Source: JAEUMG01 sp046349315 (GTDB lineage Bacteria > Pseudomonadota > Alphaproteobacteria > Rhizobiales > Aestuariivirgaceae). Taken from it: 64,000 bases of DNA. Both the position numbers and the translations under genes were made by a program. Shown one piece after another: positions 1 to 8,357 of this stretch. Each line of letters opens with the position of its first letter. The stretch's first letter is position 1. The stretch covers positions 62,001-126,000 of the forward strand of contig JAXMCQ010000008.1 of NCBI GenBank assembly GCA_046349315.1, read 5' to 3'. Under the pieces are notes generated by a model. That model was not told the DNA's origin. It searched no databases and saw nothing but the letters and a program-made list of their open reading frames with translations.

Positions 1-32
1 ACGAAGTCGACAAAATCAACGCATAACAAATC
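1..32 (-). repeat. 32-bp fragment of a dam-type methylase gene
   Basis: The first 32 bases match 5309-5340, inside the DNA adenine methylase gene, at 31 of 32 positions. Read on the minus strand in the methylase frame it gives DLLCVDFVDF against DLLCVDFADF. Similarity stops exactly at base 32/33, so this is the edge of a truncated or duplicated methylase gene that continues to the left of the window. The Sel1 gene start region begins only about 6 bases further on. Confidence 0.75.
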
Positions 33-38
33 GTGAAA

Positions 39-183
39 ATGAAGATCCCTTATGCCGCTCTCTCGATAAGCCTCTCCCAGCGAACAAAAAGCAATCATCT
101 CCTGTGCAATATGATCTACGTGGTACTGGTATTTCCACCTATTACCACAGAGAGCGGCTGAAGGGGGCGATCCGTCTGCGCAA
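39..183 (+). pseudogene. Frameshifted 5' end of the Sel1-repeat gene
   Basis: An ATG at 39 opens a reading frame beginning MKIPYAALSISL, which looks like the start of a signal peptide. Another frame is open from base 2 and ends in YYHR near 150. The Sel1 repeat then continues in a third frame as AAEGGDPSAQV. A GA dinucleotide expansion (AGAGAG at about 149-154) would explain the second shift. I infer that the original gene started here and has lost its continuous 5' end. Confidence 0.5.
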
Positions 184-876
184 GTGACGCTTGGACTGAT
201 GTACTACTTCGGCCAATCGGATAATGGTATAATAGTGCCTGTGGATCAAAGTGAAGGTGTGCGGCTTCTTGGGATGGCGGCGAAGCAGAATAATGTCGAC
301 GCACGGTGGATACTCGGCAAGCACTTTTACGAATGCGAACGAAATTGGTTCAAGTCAACGTTTTACCTACGGGGCATCGTCTCGGACGTGCATCTGCCGC
401 TGCAAGAAAGGAATGAAGCCGCGTTCATGCTCGGCATGATGCTCCATCAAAGTCCGGAGAACGAAACGTTCGATCTTACCTGCGAATCAGGAAAGGGGCC
501 TCGCCCTCCAAAGAGTCCGCATAAAGCTGCAGAGTACTTTGCGATAGCTGCCGGCATTGGGAGCGAGGAGGCTAAATACCAGCTCGCCTTAATGTACACA
601 TCTGGTGATGGGGTGCCCCAACACTTTAAGAGGGCAACCGAATTGTTGGAGAGCATAGCGTGGACCTACGATCGCAAAAACGTTCAATTCAAGCTCGCTG
701 AGGTTTATCTTAAAAGAGGCGACGGACTTCATGCTTTAGCGTGGTCCGGCCTGGCGGCGACTTATGGCAACAAAGAAGCGAAAATGCGCGATTCACTGAA
801 TCTTGCACTTCCTGCCGAAGACGTCGAGAAGGCCCAACAACTAGGCTCGGAGTGGTTACAAAATAGCCAGCCCTAG
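184..876 (+). CDS. Sel1-like repeat (TPR-related) protein, 5'-truncated
   Basis: Alpha-helical Sel1-like repeats recur through the 230 residues, with repeat cores such as AEYFAIAAGIGSEEAKYQLA and LALMYTSGDGVPQHFKRATE. Proteins of this family act as scaffolds in protein-protein contacts, often outside the cytoplasm. The nominal start here is a GTG in the middle of a repeat: the residues just upstream in the same frame (AAEGGDPSAQ) belong to the repeat, and a stop lies further upstream. The intact gene therefore began earlier and is interrupted by frameshifts between 39 and 160. It is convergent with the minus-strand operon that ends at 1010. The function of this copy is unknown and it may be a pseudogene. 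Confidence 0.7.
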   Translation: MTLGLMYYFGQSDNGIIVPVDQSEGVRLLGMAAKQNNVDARWILGKHFYECERNWFKSTFYLRGIVSDVHLPLQERNEAAFMLGMMLHQSPENETFDLTCESGKGPRPPKSPHKAAEYFAIAAGIGSEEAKYQLALMYTSGDGVPQHFKRATELLESIAWTYDRKNVQFKLAEVYLKRGDGLHALAWSGLAATYGNKEAKMRDSLNLALPAEDVEKAQQLGSEWLQNSQP

Positions 877-1009
877 CGAGAAGAAGTCCGATAGGTCAGC
901 CCCTTAGGGCAGTGGACGGCAAGCAAGCTATGAAAACACTTCAGTGACTATCCAGCATTGGGGCTCGTTACTAAGAGCTAACAGCGAATCGCCTGAGAAT
1001 GGTCCCGCA

Positions 1010-1933
1010 CTAGGATGATTCAAACATGACCTGAGTAGTAATGCGCTCGCCTATCGGTTTGATATCTTCAACCGACGTTGCCCGACGCTCCACCTGAACT
1101 ACCGCAGCCTCCTGAAATCGAATGGCGGCTAGGCACATACCTAAAGTGTGCGGTTTTGGTCCCATACCTACCAGCGCCACGTCACAAGTCTGGTGCAACT
1201 TGAGAGCGATGAGTTCGGTTAAAAAAGTGAAATATTGCTCCACATCTCGTATATCAATTGCGAAGGGGACGATACCCAGCTCCTCGAACAGGTGCTTGTT
1301 GATTGTCAAAGCCCTGCCTGTGTATTCAGGAACTCCTCCCGGCTCTGCCACCACGCAAAATATCTCATTCGGTTGAACCCTTTCCAACGCCGCATAGGGC
1401 AACCACTTGTCAAATCCCAAAGAGAACACAGTGGCCGTCCGAGCACTTCCACTCGACACCCCTTCAAATCCAGGGATAGTCGTAATCCCCTTAACTTCCA
1501 CGGGCGTCTTCTCCCCCTCGTGCAAACCCGGAGTGTAGGAAAGATCCAATATGGCGTTACTGCAAAGCTGGGTCGATCGGAGGTAGTTTAAGATGGCTCC
1601 GTACCAAGCGCGTGGCATTGATGAATAGTCCACAAAAATCCGTGGGTGGGGATGTGCCGAAAGACGTTCGCCCAGAATTTTGGCAGCAAAGCTAGCGTCG
1701 CTGGAGCTGCATATAAGCATTTCGGTGGGATCGAGTAACGAGAAGAACGCATCTGCCTTTATCCTACTTTCCTCAACGCGGCGTTCCTCAAAACCGATCA
1801 CATACAGCTCATCAAATCGTCGTCTTCCAAGCTCTTTAAGCGCAAAAGTACAACGGCTCTCAAAGCCCGTTGCTACGATCCCTATGTCATACGTATCTGA
1901 TGAGCCGCCATTCTTCAGTCCTCTGAACAACAT
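1010..1933 (-). CDS. Unknown-family protein, last gene of dam-phosphoesterase-ATPase operon
   Basis: This 307-residue protein has no family I recognise with confidence. It opens with an alternating hydrophobic strand and the motif IVATGFESRC (about residues 18-27), followed by FDELYVIGFEERR. There is a VDYSSMPRAWYGAIL segment in the middle and LVGMGPKPHTLGMCLAA near the C-terminus. The strand/glycine pattern suggests a Rossmann-like alpha/beta fold with a nucleotide or nucleic-acid ligand, which is inference only. No signal peptide or membrane helix is visible. It starts 4 bases after the ATPase stop, so the two are almost certainly co-translated and act together. Confidence 0.75.
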   Translation of the reverse strand: MLFRGLKNGGSSDTYDIGIVATGFESRCTFALKELGRRRFDELYVIGFEERRVEESRIKADAFFSLLDPTEMLICSSSDASFAAKILGERLSAHPHPRIFVDYSSMPRAWYGAILNYLRSTQLCSNAILDLSYTPGLHEGEKTPVEVKGITTIPGFEGVSSGSARTATVFSLGFDKWLPYAALERVQPNEIFCVVAEPGGVPEYTGRALTINKHLFEELGIVPFAIDIRDVEQYFTFLTELIALKLHQTCDVALVGMGPKPHTLGMCLAAIRFQEAAVVQVERRATSVEDIKPIGERITTQVMFESS

Positions 1934-1937
1934 ATCC

Positions 1938-3740
1938 CTAACCTCTCAGAAACAACCCGAGTTGGCGCTCTTCTTTGTCATCTGTGTTGAGAATACTCTC
2001 CAAAGGAATCGACTTACCCTTTCGAGGCAATATTTGAAAGGTTGGCGCGAACTTGAACCCAATATGGAAGGTCCCTTTGAAATCGGGCAGCCTGTCGGGA
2101 TTTTTCGGATTGATTGACGGAAATACGCATCCGATCCCCACCGCTGACCGTATCGCTTTGTCGAGCGTCTGGTCTGTTCCAAATTCCCAAGTAAATGAGG
2201 AGATGTTATCGGTGCCGAGGGGCCGGTCATGCAATAGCCCGTGCATATAGGTGCCTAGCGATGAAATCATGTTGTAAAGTAGGGACCCATTTTCCTCCGA
2301 CCTCAATTTCTCAAGCTCGCTGCGCGAATACTCGAGTAATATCCGATTCTGAACATGCTTTGGAACGGGCTTTAGGGTTTGATCTGCGTTGCTATAGGAT
2401 ATTCCTGATATTGTCTCGAACAGCATTCGATTGAGGAGATGGATAAACATCCTTGGATTTGCGTCCGCGCAGCGAGAGACCATCGCCGCACCGGAGTAGA
2501 TACCCGACTCCTCACGCCCTCCCATCGCGCCAACAGCGTGCCTGAGTATAAGCGCCGGTGCGATCTTTCGACCTATCTGATCCTTGAAATGACGTTTTGT
2601 ATGATCTCGGGCGAGCAATCTTTTAGCACGCGCTATCGTATGCGTGTTTGCGAACGACTGTAACAATCTCATCTCAATTGAGTCCTCCGACCAGTTGTAA
2701 GCCTTCTCGTCGAGGAGGTCGGAGCTGCCCAGCAAATAGTTAAGCGTTTTCCTCTCCGTCTTACTCCAACCGCTAGCGCGCATCCGCCGGTCATAAATTT
2801 GTGAGAAGAAAACTGGTATCAAATCCAAGTGAATATGATCAGTGCGCTCCCTGTCCAGATAGACATACTCAAAATCGTGCTTCTCAACTATAGGGACTTC
2901 CGTCGTGGTTTCTAGAGTGTAGTGCCTATAAGGCAATGTGGTGCACTTCAGGTACATGTTGCCAGAGTCGGCCCTCATGTGACTATTCAGGAGACGGTGG
3001 TGATCTTCCTCCAGAAACTCGATTTCGTCCAAACAAACTAGCCAAGTTGTGCTCGCATTGAGATCGAGTGCTTCTTCGACTGCGCTAATTGCACGGCGAA
3101 GAGGGTCAAAAAGTTCATTGTGGAACATCAGCCCAATCGCGTACGTCGAAGTCGCATCTGCGAGGCCCAGACGAAAGGCTGTAAGCGCGCCCTTTTTTTC
3201 GTAATCGAGCTTTGTCAGGAGCGCCCGAATGTCAGCTAGGCTAAGGATAGTTCCCGAGGACAGGTTCCACTGCGAGCTAATCTCATGGCACAAGTCGGCC
3301 TCTCGGCTTACGCGCTTCGACGGATCAGTGATGTAGACGCGAAGGCAGCTTTCGACTGCATCTAGCAACGCAAAAGCCGTGGCGAGATTCAACTTCCAAA
3401 CAAATTGCTCGAGACTTTCCTTTTGACTGGACAACCTGTCGATCTGTGAACCCAGCCAACTTAAGCGAGAGGGGACGTATAATCCAATAAATCTCTTTGT
3501 CTCGATGACCTCCTGAGCAATCTTGCTAGTGAACATTGAGAGGTGACTGTGACTAACCATCTTCGTCAGAGCGGTTTTGCCGGAACCTCGTGAACCTAAA
3601 ATGACATGGTTTTTAGGAGATAGTAGACGCCGAAAGGCGGGAGGTGGAACGAAGCTAGAAACAACTTCATCACGAGTTTGGTTGCGTGCGTTGTTAACCT
3701 CAAAGTACCGAGTAATATTGGAGCGCTCCGCCGCCGTCAT
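1938..3740 (-). CDS. ORC/CDC6-like P-loop ATPase
   Basis: A 600-residue ATPase. Walker A is GSRGSGKT (residues 49-56) and Walker B is LVCLDEIE (about 234-241). The lead-in NARNQTRDEVVSSFVPPP before the P-loop is typical of proteins annotated as ORC-CDC6-family AAA ATPases in accessory operons. The C-terminal 350 residues are helical and unassigned. ATG overlaps the upstream stop as ATGA (3737-3740), and an AAGGAG ribosome site lies inside the upstream gene, so translation is coupled. In such operons the ATPase is usually the sensor or motor. The role here is inferred from context: a methylase, a phosphoesterase and an unknown partner. Confidence 0.8.
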   Translation of the reverse strand: MTAAERSNITRYFEVNNARNQTRDEVVSSFVPPPAFRRLLSPKNHVILGSRGSGKTALTKMVSHSHLSMFTSKIAQEVIETKRFIGLYVPSRLSWLGSQIDRLSSQKESLEQFVWKLNLATAFALLDAVESCLRVYITDPSKRVSREADLCHEISSQWNLSSGTILSLADIRALLTKLDYEKKGALTAFRLGLADATSTYAIGLMFHNELFDPLRRAISAVEEALDLNASTTWLVCLDEIEFLEEDHHRLLNSHMRADSGNMYLKCTTLPYRHYTLETTTEVPIVEKHDFEYVYLDRERTDHIHLDLIPVFFSQIYDRRMRASGWSKTERKTLNYLLGSSDLLDEKAYNWSEDSIEMRLLQSFANTHTIARAKRLLARDHTKRHFKDQIGRKIAPALILRHAVGAMGGREESGIYSGAAMVSRCADANPRMFIHLLNRMLFETISGISYSNADQTLKPVPKHVQNRILLEYSRSELEKLRSEENGSLLYNMISSLGTYMHGLLHDRPLGTDNISSFTWEFGTDQTLDKAIRSAVGIGCVFPSINPKNPDRLPDFKGTFHIGFKFAPTFQILPRKGKSIPLESILNTDDKEERQLGLFLRG

Positions 3741-4177
3741 GCTCGGTTTCTCCTTAGGAATAGCCCGGCGTCCGCAGATGCGGGGCGAAAGTGTTCGAAT
3801 CCCAACTCCCCTCCAAGGTCTGAAAGCGCCTCGTCCAACAACTCTTCGGTAATATATTTGAGTTGTGGCATGACGGCTGACAGCTCGCTTAAAGCGACAC
3901 TCATTCCGTGGCCAGTCAGCCGCTCACTGATTGGAGCTCGCAAAAGCGCCTTGAGGCCCTCTAAACCCAAGTAATGGCCAAACGGCTTCTTGTGTGAGAT
4001 GCCGGAGCCAACTGAACCAAGAGACTGCACCTTGCCATTGATTGATTTACTGTAGCTTGCGTGCCAGCCGGCCGCTTGAACGTACGCCCAGCTGGTGCAC
4101 GTTCCATAGACGTGTTTGGCGTCGTCTCTACCTTCGATACGGAGTAGATGGAATTGATTCGCGATCATGCCCGCCAT
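3737..4177 (-). CDS. C-terminal part of the split metallophosphoesterase
   Basis: This 146-residue ORF is most simply the missing C-terminus of the phosphoesterase encoded just upstream. In this frame, reading back past the nominal ATG at 4177, the sequence runs SSPGTFSRAIDSE and then MAGMIANQFHLLRIEG. That is the glycine/serine segment plus the conserved NQFHL strand that normally follow the HGHRH motif in calcineurin-like enzymes. The upstream ORF instead runs into HPEHSAEP and a stop at 4186. The two frames differ by one base shift near 4217-4220 with no slippery heptamer. The rest is an unassigned helical tail. It could be expressed as a separate polypeptide, but I favour a frameshift mutation or sequencing error. 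Confidence 0.6.
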   Translation of the reverse strand: MAGMIANQFHLLRIEGRDDAKHVYGTCTSWAYVQAAGWHASYSKSINGKVQSLGSVGSGISHKKPFGHYLGLEGLKALLRAPISERLTGHGMSVALSELSAVMPQLKYITEELLDEALSDLGGELGFEHFRPASADAGLFLRRNRA

Positions 4178-4185
4178 CTCAGAGT

Positions 4186-4998
4186 CTATGGCTCTGCTGA
4201 ATGTTCCGGGTGAAGATCGTTGCGCTTTAGAATCTGAAATCTTGGAATGTGCCGATGACCATGAACCAGTAAGTCGAACTTAAACTTTTCCAGCACGTCA
4301 AGTAACGCCTCAGCGTTCTGTGCTATGCTCACATCCTCCCACAACACCTGCGCGTACTGTAGAACATGATGGTGAACCAAAAAAATCTTAACGCCGTGGA
4401 AATCCTGCAACCTGAGTTCATCGAATCGAGATGAGAGCTGGGCTAGGTCATCCAGATTTATGTTGCCTGTATGCTGTTGGCCGGGCTTGTCGTGCCACGA
4501 TGAGTTGTAGCCCACGCATACCACTTCGGGCTTTTGCCAATATGCGAAATGGGGTTGTTCAAAGTATGTGCCGGTACCGCAGGACAGCGATTTGGCGAAC
4601 ACGTTTGCAGAATTTCTAATTCCGTCGTAGCGCTGACCCCAACGGACGGGATGAATTGGCTGCGCCTTGCCGTCAACTTCTTGCTTAAGTACTGACCAGT
4701 CCACATCATGATTGCCGGGAACAAAAAAAACGCTGTCCGACTTCACCTTCAGTTCTGATGCCACCGCCTCGACCAAATTGGAGGCTTTGTCAAATTCATG
4801 TGGATCGGCGATTTCGCTCATGTCACCTGGCAGCACCAGGAAGTCAGCGGCGATGGCATTCGTTTTGATGAATTCAGAAAACTGATCCAAAAACGTACGA
4901 CGACCGCTTATAGGTTGCCCCCGCAAGTCCGGGGTGCAAGCCTTCGACCCAATATGGAGATCGCTTACGATCGCTAAGCTTAGAGGTCTAATCGACAT
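4186..4998 (-). CDS. Calcineurin-like metallophosphoesterase, frameshifted near its end
   Basis: The 270 residues carry the full set of metal-binding motifs: SDLHIG (D13, H15), PGDMSE (D59), GNHDVDW (N97, H98), VHHHV and HGHRH (about 246-250). Enzymes of this fold hydrolyse phosphodiesters, including DNA, RNA and cyclic nucleotides. The start codon follows the methylase stop directly (TAAATG), so the genes are translationally coupled. After HGHRHIPRFQIL the reading frame slips and ends early. The expected C-terminal strands lie in the next ORF (3737-4177). All catalytic residues seen are upstream of the shift, so partial activity is possible, but the fold would be incomplete. Confidence 0.8.
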   Translation of the reverse strand: MSIRPLSLAIVSDLHIGSKACTPDLRGQPISGRRTFLDQFSEFIKTNAIAADFLVLPGDMSEIADPHEFDKASNLVEAVASELKVKSDSVFFVPGNHDVDWSVLKQEVDGKAQPIHPVRWGQRYDGIRNSANVFAKSLSCGTGTYFEQPHFAYWQKPEVVCVGYNSSWHDKPGQQHTGNINLDDLAQLSSRFDELRLQDFHGVKIFLVHHHVLQYAQVLWEDVSIAQNAEALLDVLEKFKFDLLVHGHRHIPRFQILKRNDLHPEHSAEP

Positions 4999-5820
4999 TT
5001 ATGTTTTGATGTTGGTTATGATTAGTTCGCTAACTACACGCCGATTTGGAGCAAAGCTTGCGATCGTTCGAGAGACACTCACATCATCGATCCGCCAGCC
5101 GGAAAACAGTTTCCTCGCGCTGGCCGAATCCGCGTAACTCATTACAAAACTACCGCCTCTGCTATCGATCACACTAAGTGTGTCGCTTAACCGCCTGAGA
5201 TCGCTTTGACCAAAGGTAGCGGTCCCGTACTGCGAGAATATTCTCTCGTTCTCAATTGCGTAGGGCGGGTCTAGATAGACGAAATCCCCACGATGCACGT
5301 TACGCCCGACGAAGTCGGCAAAATCAACGCATAACAAATCAGCTTTTCTCAATGCCACTGCAGCCGATTTCAGCTCCAACAGAGTTGGCAAAGAACCCGT
5401 TCTGGAACTAGAGAAAGGCACGTTGAAAGCGCCTGTCCGGTTCGTTCTGAATAGCCCGTTAAAACAATTTCTATTCAAGTAATAAAATAGCGCCGACCGT
5501 AGCGTTTTGTCGGTTAGAGACAGAGCAATCGGACGAACTAAATAGTAAAAGTCGGATGATCGAGGAAACGTAGAGACAAGTTCATAAAGCTGCTTGTAAT
5601 CCTTCCGAAGGAATCTATAAAAATCAATAATGACAGCGTTTATATCATTCAACAGCCCCACTTTAGGCTGAAGGTAAAAAAATAGACAAGCCGAGCCCGC
5701 AAACGGCTCTAGATATCTTTTGTAACCATCATTCCAATATTGGCCAAGATAGGGGAGGAGCTTTCTTTTGCTCCCTGCCCATCGCAATACAGGCCTTCTC
5801 GCTAAAATGTCCGAATTCAA
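4999..5820 (-). CDS. DNA adenine methylase, D12 class
   Basis: An N6-adenine DNA methyltransferase of 273 residues, the usual length of Dam-like enzymes. It has the SAM-binding WAGSK (14-18) and LEPFAGS (37-43) motifs, the NRNCFNGLFRTN segment (about 116-127) and catalytic DPPY (184-187). It probably protects host DNA at a short site, often GATC for this class. The site here cannot be read from sequence. It is first in a five-ORF operon and abuts the phosphoesterase. A 32-bp piece of the same gene recurs at the window's left end. A methylase placed with an ATPase and a phosphoesterase suggests self/non-self marking, which is inference. Confidence 0.9.
   Translation of the reverse strand: MNSDILARRPVLRWAGSKRKLLPYLGQYWNDGYKRYLEPFAGSACLFFYLQPKVGLLNDINAVIIDFYRFLRKDYKQLYELVSTFPRSSDFYYLVRPIALSLTDKTLRSALFYYLNRNCFNGLFRTNRTGAFNVPFSSSRTGSLPTLLELKSAAVALRKADLLCVDFADFVGRNVHRGDFVYLDPPYAIENERIFSQYGTATFGQSDLRRLSDTLSVIDSRGGSFVMSYADSASARKLFSGWRIDDVSVSRTIASFAPNRRVVSELIITNIKT
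5309..5340 (-). repeat. Second copy of the 32-bp dam repeat
   Basis: This segment inside the methylase gene matches bases 1-32 with one mismatch. The two copies lie in the same orientation about 5.3 kb apart and bracket the Sel1 gene and the operon. Confidence 0.75.
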
Positions 5821-6194
5821 AGAGGCCGTCCATTCTTTACCCAGCGCTATGCTACACCGACGACCGAATTGTTTGCTATAGAAATTGGCGCCTTAATACG
5901 ATTGGGAATTTCTATTAGCAATTTCCGAGGTCCGGTTCACTTCTCGGAAGGCCATCCCTCTTCCCACTCCCCTGGGAACCCGTGCGCACCGGAAGGCGAT
6001 GGATCAATCGTTTCATTGCTGTGTAAGCTCGGGGTCCGTAATACTTACGTCGCGAGGGGTTGGCGGGAAACGACCACCCTGATGTCGCCACCAATTCGGT
6101 CTATACTAATCCGCCTATCAATCAAAGAAGCCATAGGCTTCCGCGACGATCACGAAGGCGCAACTGCGCTATTTCACACATTTCAGGGAATAAC
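5821..6194. other. Intergenic region upstream of the dam operon
   Basis: No convincing gene. It should hold the promoter of the minus-strand methylase operon. It contains the diverged repeat at 5902-5957 shared with 12105-12160. The rest shows nothing recognisable. Confidence 0.6.
5902..5957 (+). repeat. Diverged dispersed repeat, copy 1
   Basis: From TTGGGAATTTCTATTAGCA to CGGAAGGCCATCCC this stretch aligns with 12104-12160 at roughly three quarters identity with small gaps. The two copies are direct repeats flanking the 6195-12013 gene block. From memory the motif resembles the non-coding leader of some IS21-type elements, so both may be transposon remnants. That identification is unverified. 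Confidence 0.55.
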
Positions 6195-6707
6195 CTATCT
6201 GGGGGGGCACTTCGCTTTTACTTGTGGATACTGTTTTATTACGTTGTAATCCTGATCATTTTCGCAATCAAAGTACTCTTTGTATTTCTTATACTTCCAG
6301 CTTCCTTCATAGGCATAAAGGTCGCGCCTCAACTCATAAGGCACATTGTCAATAACGACGGGCTCCACGCACCACATATACTTAATATTGCCCTGAGGGG
6401 GTGTCGGAAAGAACACGGGTGAGCAGGGGGTATTGGTAAAATCGTAGAACTGCTTTGACAGAATTGAAATGGGAGGAGTATCGTCACCAATGCTGCCGTC
6501 TGGAGGAGGGAAATGGTGGCTCAGCGCCACGTAGTCATTATCTTTTTTAGCAAATCCATAGACAGTGGCGGCTGCAATCTCACCATCCTTCCCATACTTT
6601 TCCAACAGCTGATTGGTGAACTGTTCGACAGTCATGACGTCCTCGGCCTCGACTGTAGCGCACGCAACCAGGGTCGCAATAAATACAACCAAAGCTCTCC
6701 GGAACAT
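6195..6707 (-). CDS. Secreted hypothetical protein
   Basis: A 170-residue protein with a clear N-terminal signal peptide (MFRRALVVFIATLVACATVEA, cleavage near residue 21). The mature part is hydrophilic, with four cysteines that could form two disulfides, consistent with a periplasmic or exported protein. I do not recognise the family. A GGGGAGAAC ribosome site lies just upstream of the ATG. AT-rich codon use matches the surrounding accessory genes rather than the GC-rich region to the right. Confidence 0.65.
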   Translation of the reverse strand: MFRRALVVFIATLVACATVEAEDVMTVEQFTNQLLEKYGKDGEIAAATVYGFAKKDNDYVALSHHFPPPDGSIGDDTPPISILSKQFYDFTNTPCSPVFFPTPPQGNIKYMWCVEPVVIDNVPYELRRDLYAYEGSWKYKKYKEYFDCENDQDYNVIKQYPQVKAKCPPR

Positions 6708-6809
6708 GTTCTCCCCCTATCAAATCGTAGTTGACGCCACTGCACTATATCATAATCGCAGTCGTTGCACAGAAATACAACGACACCAATTGTACTCTTC
6801 TTATTGCGA

Positions 6810-8357
6810 CTAAAAACTGAACGTCCCACGTGCCAGAATTGTTAAGTCGGGCGCATAACGGGGACCAGCAGTTATATCTGGTCTTAAGGTGCGGTTCTGG
6901 AAATTGAATTCTTCGTCCAAGAGATTTTGCGCCTCAATCGTCATGACACCACGATTGTTGGGAAGCCGGTATCCTAGCGTTGCGTTTACGGGACTAAACA
7001 TATCCGACCCACCTAGACCGAAGTTCTTGACGCTGTGGTCGACAAATTCGATGCCAATTGAGCCAAACCAACCAGACTCATCGAAGTAGCTAACAGTCAC
7101 CGGAACTGACGTCGTTTGCCACGACTCGAAGTCAAATCCGCCTTTCGACCAAATATCTTCGTACATAATCGCACTTGCCAATGCCCATTTGTCTGACAAA
7201 GTCATATAGGCATACCCTCGATAGGTGCGCTCATTGATCTCCTCGTCTGGCGCGAGTCCAACTGGCACTGCTATCTTTCTTCCAACTCCCTCTGCCCCGA
7301 CCATTAGAGTCTTAGTAAGTTGCAAATCAAGGGCGGCGCCCACAGAATCAATGACTGCGGCGTTTGACGTATCAAAATACTGATTGAATCCAGCGATGGC
7401 TGTTGGCTCTATCACTTGCTCGTTCACTAAGCTGGGCTTTAGGCTTCGAAAATATGCGGCTCGAACACTGAGCCCGTCGGCTATCTCCGCTCTTACACCA
7501 AGCTTCGGTAGAAATTTTTCAATGTCGGCGCCACCCGGCGTATCTTCTTTGTAGCCAGCCACAGAACCGCCGATCGTCCACGTGACCGCGGTTGGAGCAT
7601 TTATGTACAAGTATGAGTAAGCGTTGAAGTATTCCGTACTAAACGATTCAGGAAGCTCGAAAATGCCCTCGATCGTCAGGAGCGTATCCGTCTCGGCGGA
7701 GACGTAATGAACTCCTGTTATATTCCGAAGCGTATCACTCTGCCAAATATTCTGAATTTGCGCGCCATGAGAAGCAACATCCGTCGTAGTAGTGATTTTA
7801 GGTGAAAAGTCGTCATCGACACTGCTTCCGAGCCCTAGTTTGCCCCATGTATAGACACCGATAAGGTCGGATTGCGGACTGAGCTGCGCATGAAATCCAC
7901 CGCGAGCGAGTTTGCGCTTGAAATCAGATAGCACGCTGTCATCGAAATCACCTATGTCGAAATCAAGCGGGATATCGCCTCCTTCGCTATTTCGATATCG
8001 ATACTCGCCAAACAGTGTGAATTCCGGTGATAGGGCGAATGTACCAATGCCGTTTATGATGTCCGTTTCGATTTCATTGTTCTCTCGGTAGCCATCTGAC
8101 TGAAAGTGGAACTGCCCAACGCTGATTGACGCGTTTCTGTAGAGGCCGGTTGTGGTGAATTCATCGCCCAAGCTTTTTTGGGTTCCCAACGCTCCTGAGG
8201 CGTCGAAGCTAAGACCGTCTGATTCAAAAAATGGGCTGAACTCAGCAAATGTCACTCGGGCTGGTCCAGATGTATCGAGCAAACCCAAGTCCGATTCCGC
8301 GAGCTGAGGTTGCACAGGCGTGTTTGATGGGGGGCTCAATAGTTGAGATACGAGCAA
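6810..8357 (-). CDS. Outer-membrane beta-barrel fragment (C-terminus of FecR-TPR-barrel gene)
   Basis: The 515 residues are rich in amphipathic beta strands and end in an aromatic residue (ARGTFSF), as outer-membrane barrels do. The strand preceding the nominal TTG start is open further upstream (HRFLADVYRAIPGYEISQSS), so this is not a true N-terminus. In intact relatives, large proteins carry an N-terminal FecR domain, TPR repeats and then this barrel, with the sequence PVQPQLAES at the junction. That junction is seen here as PVQPQLAESDLG. The matching N-terminal part lies at 8708-10078, separated by frameshifts and stops. The barrel is therefore probably not made as a functional protein. 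Confidence 0.7.
   Translation of the reverse strand: MLVSQLLSPPSNTPVQPQLAESDLGLLDTSGPARVTFAEFSPFFESDGLSFDASGALGTQKSLGDEFTTTGLYRNASISVGQFHFQSDGYRENNEIETDIINGIGTFALSPEFTLFGEYRYRNSEGGDIPLDFDIGDFDDSVLSDFKRKLARGGFHAQLSPQSDLIGVYTWGKLGLGSSVDDDFSPKITTTTDVASHGAQIQNIWQSDTLRNITGVHYVSAETDTLLTIEGIFELPESFSTEYFNAYSYLYINAPTAVTWTIGGSVAGYKEDTPGGADIEKFLPKLGVRAEIADGLSVRAAYFRSLKPSLVNEQVIEPTAIAGFNQYFDTSNAAVIDSVGAALDLQLTKTLMVGAEGVGRKIAVPVGLAPDEEINERTYRGYAYMTLSDKWALASAIMYEDIWSKGGFDFESWQTTSVPVTVSYFDESGWFGSIGIEFVDHSVKNFGLGGSDMFSPVNATLGYRLPNNRGVMTIEAQNLLDEEFNFQNRTLRPDITAGPRYAPDLTILARGTFSF

Noticed and set aside
4186..4240. Programmed frameshift joining the two phosphoesterase ORFs
   Set aside because: No slippery heptamer, A-run or clear stimulatory structure at the junction; a plain mutation or sequencing error is simpler.
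5869..6249. 126-codon plus-strand frame upstream of the dam operon
   Set aside because: It runs across the diverged repeat and into the secreted-protein gene; no ribosome site or protein character.
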